Source: Myxococcales bacterium
GTDB taxonomy: Bacteria > Myxococcota > Bradymonadia > UBA7976 > UBA1532
Direction: 5' to 3'
DNA length: 9,746 nucleotides
NCBI GenBank assembly: GCA_020430675.1
Contig: JAGQJJ010000093.1
Coordinates: 1 to 9,746 of the forward strand
Shown here piece by piece: positions 6,751-9,746 of the stretch. Numbering within the stretch: the stretch's first letter is position 1; the number at the start of each line of letters is the position of its first letter. The translations under genes and the position numbers were made by a program. The notes beneath the pieces are model-generated. The model was not told the origin of the DNA and searched no databases. It saw only the letters and a program-made list of their open reading frames with translations.

Positions 6751-6775
6751 CGACGGCCCCGGTTCGGGGTACGCT
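6747..6775 (+). promoter_or_regulatory. Candidate sigma-70-type promoter for the Ser/Thr kinase gene
   Basis: GTGACG (6747-6752, four of six matches to TTGACA) and TACGCT (6770-6775, fitting the TAnnnT core of a -10 element) are separated by exactly 17 nt. Transcription would start about 7-9 nt later, at 6782-6784, right at the GTG/ATG start of the kinase, giving a leaderless or nearly leaderless mRNA. This agrees with the lack of a Shine-Dalgarno sequence there. The -35 overlaps the last codons and stop of the SDR gene. Within the spacer, CCCCG (6757-6761) and CGGGG (6765-6769) form a short GC hairpin. Confidence 0.45.
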
Positions 6776-6784
6776 CCGGCGGTG

Positions 6785-9535
6785 ATGGACAAAATTGACG
6801 AAGACGATCCGCTGGTCGGCCGCACGCTGGCCGGGCGCTACACGCTCGAAGCGCGCATCGGCCAAGGCACGTTTGGCGCCGTCTATCGCGCCCAGGATCT
6901 GCGCGCCCGCCGCGCGGTGGCGGTCAAGGTCTTCCGCCCCTCATCGCTGGTCGTCGCGTCGATGGAGGCCGAGCTGCGCGCCCGCTTCCAGCGCGAGGCG
7001 CGGGCCCTCGCCCGCTTGACCTGCCGCTACACCGTCGCCCTGTACGACCACGGCCATGACCGCGACGGCCTCATCTTCATGGTGCAGGCGTTGCTCGAAG
7101 GCCGCACGCTCGAAGCCATGCTCGACGAGCAGCGCCGCCTGCCAGTGCCGCGCGCGGTCGAGCTGGCCGATCAGATTCTGCAAGCGCTTGGCGAGGCCCA
7201 TAGCCTGGGCATCGTGCACCGCGACATCAGCCCCGGCAACGTGATGCTCGTCGCCGGCAAAGACGGCCGCGAAGAGGTGCGCGTGCTCGACTTCGGGCTG
7301 GCCAAGCTGCTCGAAGATCCGGCCGGCTCGACCGAGATGCGCAGCACCGCTGAGGTGACGCTGGGCACGCCGCCGTTCATGGCGCCCGAGCAGGTCATGC
7401 ACCTGCCGGTCAGCCCGGCGACCGACGTCTACGCGGTAGGCATCCTGCTGTTTCGCATGGTGCAGGGCCGCGTGCCGTTTGTGGGGGCCAACCAGTTTGC
7501 GGTGCTCAGGCAGCACGTCGAAGCTGAGCCGCCGCCCATGGGCATGGCGCCGGAGGGCCTGCAGGCGGTGGTGCGCTGCGCGCTCGAAAAAGACCCCGAG
7601 GCGCGCTATGAGCACGCGACCGCGATGCGCGCGGCGCTTGCTGCGTTCACCGCCGGCGAGGGCGCGGCGACCGAGGCCTGGGCCACGGTGACGCTGCCCG
7701 AGGGCGCGACGGCGGTCGACAAGACGGCGGTCGACAAGACGGCGATCGACAAGACCGCCATCGATCAAGCGGCTTTCAGCCCGGGGGCGATCGATCAGAC
7801 GACCGCCATGCCGGTCTACGAAGACGATCAGGCGACGGTGGCGGTGGCCGTGGTCGATGGCATCGACACCGCGATGATGCCTTCGGTGACCACCGGCGAT
7901 ACCACCGGCCATCCAGCGGGCCCGGCGGCGCCCGCGCCGCGGCGGGGTCTCTGGTTCAGCCTCGCGGTCCTGGCGCTGGCGGTCGCGGTCGGCATCGGCG
8001 GCGGCCTGCTCTGGCGCGCCATGCGCCCCTCCACCGGCTCGGGCGGCACGCTGCGCCTGCTCTGGACCACCGCGCGCGGCACCCTGGCGGTCTATCCGCG
8101 CACGCGCTCGGTGGCCATGGCCGCGGTCGAGGCCATCTTCGAACCGCTGGCCTTCGTGGGTGCCGATGGCCGCGTCGAGGGCCGCGCGCTCACGTCGTGG
8201 ACGGTGGCCGACGACGGCCGATCGATCGACCTCACCCTGCGCGACGGCGCGGTCTTCCACGCCCACCCCTGCCTGCCCGGCGGCAACGCCCGCGCGGCCG
8301 AGGCCGCCGATCTGGTCTGGTCGCTGCGATTCGCCCTGCGCGACGCCGCGTTCGCCGCTGGGCTCGAGCTGGCCGAGGTTGAACCCGTCGACGCCCGCAC
8401 GGTGCGCGCCCACTTCACCGCGCCGGTGCCGTTGGCCATGCAGCAGCTCGCCGACGTGCGCCTCCTGCCTCATGAGCTGGGCACCTGCGACGACGCGCGC
8501 GCGCTCGACCCGCCGGTGGGCAGCGGCGCCTTCCGCGTCGACGGCCCCACCCAGGGCCCCGGCCTGCGCCTCGTGCGCACCACCGATGGCGTCGGCCCCG
8601 ACACGATCGACCTGCACGCGCTGCGCTCGCCCGAAGACGCCCTGGCCCGCATTGCGCGTGGCGAGGCCGACGCGGCCTATCTCATCGAAGCCCGCGAGCT
8701 GCTCGACCCGACCGCCAGCGCGCTGGACGACCGCTTCGCCACGACCGGCGTGCGCCTCTTGCCCTACGTCGAGCCGGGCATCACCGCGCGGGTCGGCATC
8801 CTGTTGCTCGGCGAGGGCCCGCACCGCGAGGCCCGCGTTCGCCGGGCCATGGCGTTGGCGCTCGATCGCCCGGCGCTGGCCGAGCGCTTCCCCGGACGCC
8901 TGCTGCCCACCGGCCGCTTCCTCGAAGCCCGCCTGCTCGGCTACGACGCGCGCCTCGCCGAGCTGGACCACGACCCCGGCACCGCGCGCGCCGAGGTCGA
9001 AGCGGCGCGGCGTGAGGCCGGGGGCAAGCTCGAGCCGCTGGTCATCGGCACGCTGCCGCATCTGGTGCCGCTGGCGCAGCGCGCCACCGAGCAGCTCGCG
9101 GTGGTCGGTCTCGCCACGCGCCTCGTCACGCTGAGCCCCGAAAATCTGGGCCGGGCGCTGAGCGAGCGCCAGGTCGACGGCGTGCTCGCGCGGGTCGCCG
9201 ATCATGTCATCGGCGCCGACCCGCTGCCCGCGGTGCGCTTCTTTGATCGCATGGTGCAAGACGCCCTGGGCGCGCCCGATCCGGCGCTGGGCGCGCTGAT
9301 CAACCAGGCCAACCACACCCTCGACCGCGAGCGGCGCGCCGCGCTCTACGCGAAGGTCGAGAAGCGCATGCTGCTGTTGCTGCCGTACATCCCGATCGGC
9401 GTGCTGCCGCCCGACTCGCCCCACGGCTGGCTGCTGGTGGGCCCGCGAGCCGCCTCACTGGCCGATCCGGTGACCGGCCGGGCGCCCGATGACCTGCTCA
9501 CCGCGCTTTGTCGATTGCCCTTGCCGCCGGACTGA
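6785..9535 (+). CDS. Transmembrane Ser/Thr protein kinase fused to an extracytoplasmic family 5 solute-binding domain
   Basis: A 916-residue fusion. Residues ~19-285 are a Hanks-type kinase with all core residues: Gly-rich loop GQGTFGAVY (26-34), Lys48 in AVKVF, Glu71, catalytic loop HRDISPGN (Asp147, Asn152), DFGLAK (Asp169), and GTPPFMAPE (194-202). The usual Lys of HRDLKP is Ser149. Residues ~285-387 are a Thr/Asp/Ala-rich linker with pentapeptide repeats. One hydrophobic span lies at 389-410. Residues ~422-905 match SBP_bac_5 (OppA/DppA-like): the repeat of W-x-V-x-D-D-G-x-S with L-x-L-R-D-G-x-x-F-H, PVGSGAFRV, the block VRRAMALALDRPALAERF, and the DPGTARAEVEAA element. Cys496 and Cys568 could form a disulfide. 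The inferred topology is kinase inside, binding domain outside, so it probably phosphorylates cytoplasmic proteins in response to a peptide, sugar or metal-chelate ligand. No permease or ATPase genes are adjacent, so this domain seems to sense rather than feed a transporter. The ATG at 6785 is chosen because kinase-like sequence starts just after it; GTG at 6782 is an alternative. Confidence 0.92.
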   Translation: MDKIDEDDPLVGRTLAGRYTLEARIGQGTFGAVYRAQDLRARRAVAVKVFRPSSLVVASMEAELRARFQREARALARLTCRYTVALYDHGHDRDGLIFMVQALLEGRTLEAMLDEQRRLPVPRAVELADQILQALGEAHSLGIVHRDISPGNVMLVAGKDGREEVRVLDFGLAKLLEDPAGSTEMRSTAEVTLGTPPFMAPEQVMHLPVSPATDVYAVGILLFRMVQGRVPFVGANQFAVLRQHVEAEPPPMGMAPEGLQAVVRCALEKDPEARYEHATAMRAALAAFTAGEGAATEAWATVTLPEGATAVDKTAVDKTAIDKTAIDQAAFSPGAIDQTTAMPVYEDDQATVAVAVVDGIDTAMMPSVTTGDTTGHPAGPAAPAPRRGLWFSLAVLALAVAVGIGGGLLWRAMRPSTGSGGTLRLLWTTARGTLAVYPRTRSVAMAAVEAIFEPLAFVGADGRVEGRALTSWTVADDGRSIDLTLRDGAVFHAHPCLPGGNARAAEAADLVWSLRFALRDAAFAAGLELAEVEPVDARTVRAHFTAPVPLAMQQLADVRLLPHELGTCDDARALDPPVGSGAFRVDGPTQGPGLRLVRTTDGVGPDTIDLHALRSPEDALARIARGEADAAYLIEARELLDPTASALDDRFATTGVRLLPYVEPGITARVGILLLGEGPHREARVRRAMALALDRPALAERFPGRLLPTGRFLEARLLGYDARLAELDHDPGTARAEVEAARREAGGKLEPLVIGTLPHLVPLAQRATEQLAVVGLATRLVTLSPENLGRALSERQVDGVLARVADHVIGADPLPAVRFFDRMVQDALGAPDPALGALINQANHTLDRERRAALYAKVEKRMLLLLPYIPIGVLPPDSPHGWLLVGPRAASLADPVTGRAPDDLLTALCRLPLPPD
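7709..7798 (+). repeat. 15-bp tandem repeat encoding the kinase linker pentapeptides
   Basis: Four in-frame 15-bp units at 7709-7768 encode TAVDK, TAVDK, TAIDK and TAIDQ (residues 309-328). A degenerate unit (AAFSP) and a further GAIDQ follow to 7798. The first two DNA units are identical, the third differs by one base and the fourth by several, so the array looks recently expanded on its left side and older on its right. It lies between the kinase domain and the membrane span. Each of the first four units places a Thr next to acidic and basic residues, which could be autophosphorylation sites. Confidence 0.9.
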
Positions 9536-9548
9536 GCGACCCGCTCAG
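9532..9548. terminator. Bidirectional hairpin formed by two convergent stop codons
   Basis: CTGAGCG (9532-9538), loop ACC, and CGCTCAG (9542-9548) form a perfect 7-bp stem. The left arm contains the TGA stop of the kinase (9533-9535) and the right arm contains the complement of the TGA stop of the minus-strand gene (9545-9547), placed symmetrically. It could act as a terminator for both converging genes. No T-run follows on either side, so it is not a classical intrinsic terminator, and Rho or collision may be involved. Confidence 0.5.
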
Positions 9549-9746
9549 CGCGGGTGTACGTCGGCCTGCAGACCCTGAGCGCCGCCCGCGCCCGGCCCGC
9601 CGCCGCCCGCGCCGGGCTCGCCGATCACAAACGACTGCACGCCGAGCGCCGGGTTCGAGTCGCCCACCAGGAAGACGCCCACCGACGGCCCGCCGCCGCC
9701 GCCGCCGCCGTGGCCGCCGCGCCCGCCCTTGCCGCCCTTGCCGCCC
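9545..9746 (-). CDS. Glycine-rich repetitive protein, C-terminal part (gene continues beyond the right edge)
   Basis: The last 67 residues of a minus-strand protein are visible, ending at a TGA on 9547-9545. The fragment starts with collagen-like glycine repeats (GGKGGKGGRGGHGGGGGGG), passes through one ordered-looking segment (PSVGVFLVGDSNPALGVQSF), and returns to Gly/Ala/Pro-rich sequence before the tail GLQADVHPR. I recall similar Gly-rich surface or secreted lipoproteins in Myxococcota-type genomes, where a PSxGI/V strand alternates with GAGG repeats; this is recollection, not a search. The GCC and CTTGCCGCC runs on the plus strand at 9689-9746 are its codons. The frame is continuous to the window edge. 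Function unknown; a surface matrix or adhesin-like role is only a guess. Confidence 0.75.
   Translation of the reverse strand, partial: GGKGGKGGRGGHGGGGGGGPSVGVFLVGDSNPALGVQSFVIGEPGAGGGGPGAGGAQGLQADVHPR

Noticed and set aside
6596..6784. Upstream start for the Ser/Thr kinase, adding 63 residues
   Set aside because: It would overlap the last 155 nt of the SDR gene and encode an Arg/Pro/Ser-rich stretch; the ATG at 6785 directly precedes the kinase N-terminus.
6941..9424. 827-residue minus-strand frame opposite the Ser/Thr kinase gene
   Set aside because: Same antisense composition; the plus strand encodes a complete kinase and solute-binding domain.
6785..9535. Two separate genes, a kinase and a binding protein, merged by an error
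   Set aside because: The frame is continuous, the membrane span and linker lie where expected, and no start codon with a signal peptide begins the binding domain.
9689..9746. GCC-rich triplet tract as a microsatellite or CRISPR-like array
   Set aside because: It is the codon run of a minus-strand glycine-rich protein, with no spacer-repeat regularity.

Overview
This is a very GC-rich, tightly packed bacterial window. Many gene starts overlap the previous stop, strong third-position G/C bias creates long meaningless antisense frames, and the gene mix includes a Hanks-type Ser/Thr kinase, several lipoproteins, an NtrB-like orphan histidine kinase and a glycine-rich repetitive protein. This suggests a Myxococcota-type (former Deltaproteobacteria) or related predatory/aerobic lineage. 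The assignment is an inference from style and gene content; no rRNA or other phylogenetic marker is present.

Layout. At the left edge a MinD/ParA-like P-loop ATPase (5' part only) runs leftward from 397. A 91-bp divergent intergenic region separates it from a rightward run of seven genes: a membrane histidine kinase with GAF domain (489-2603), rsmD (2603-3151), coaD (3163-3651), a small lipoprotein (3648-4196), a larger lipoprotein with four CarboxypepD_reg-like beta repeats (4184-5815), a GDP-L-fucose-synthase-type SDR (5812-6750), and a 916-residue Ser/Thr protein kinase whose extracytoplasmic half is a family 5 solute-binding protein (6785-9535). All of the first six overlap or lie within 11 nt of their neighbour, so they probably form one transcription unit. 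The kinase follows after 34 nt and seems to have its own promoter at the end of the preceding gene. At the right edge the C-terminus of a glycine-rich protein converges from the minus strand; its stop codon and that of the kinase form the two arms of one hairpin.

Function. rsmD-coaD is a conserved housekeeping pair (16S rRNA methylation and coenzyme A synthesis). Around it sits accessory, envelope-directed material: two sensory kinases, two secreted lipoproteins and a nucleotide-sugar enzyme. The most unusual gene is the kinase/solute-binding-protein fusion, which looks like a one-protein receptor: ligand capture outside, one membrane span, a Thr-rich pentapeptide-repeat linker and a Hanks kinase inside. 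No transporter permease or ATPase, phage, IS element, CRISPR array, tRNA or rRNA was seen.
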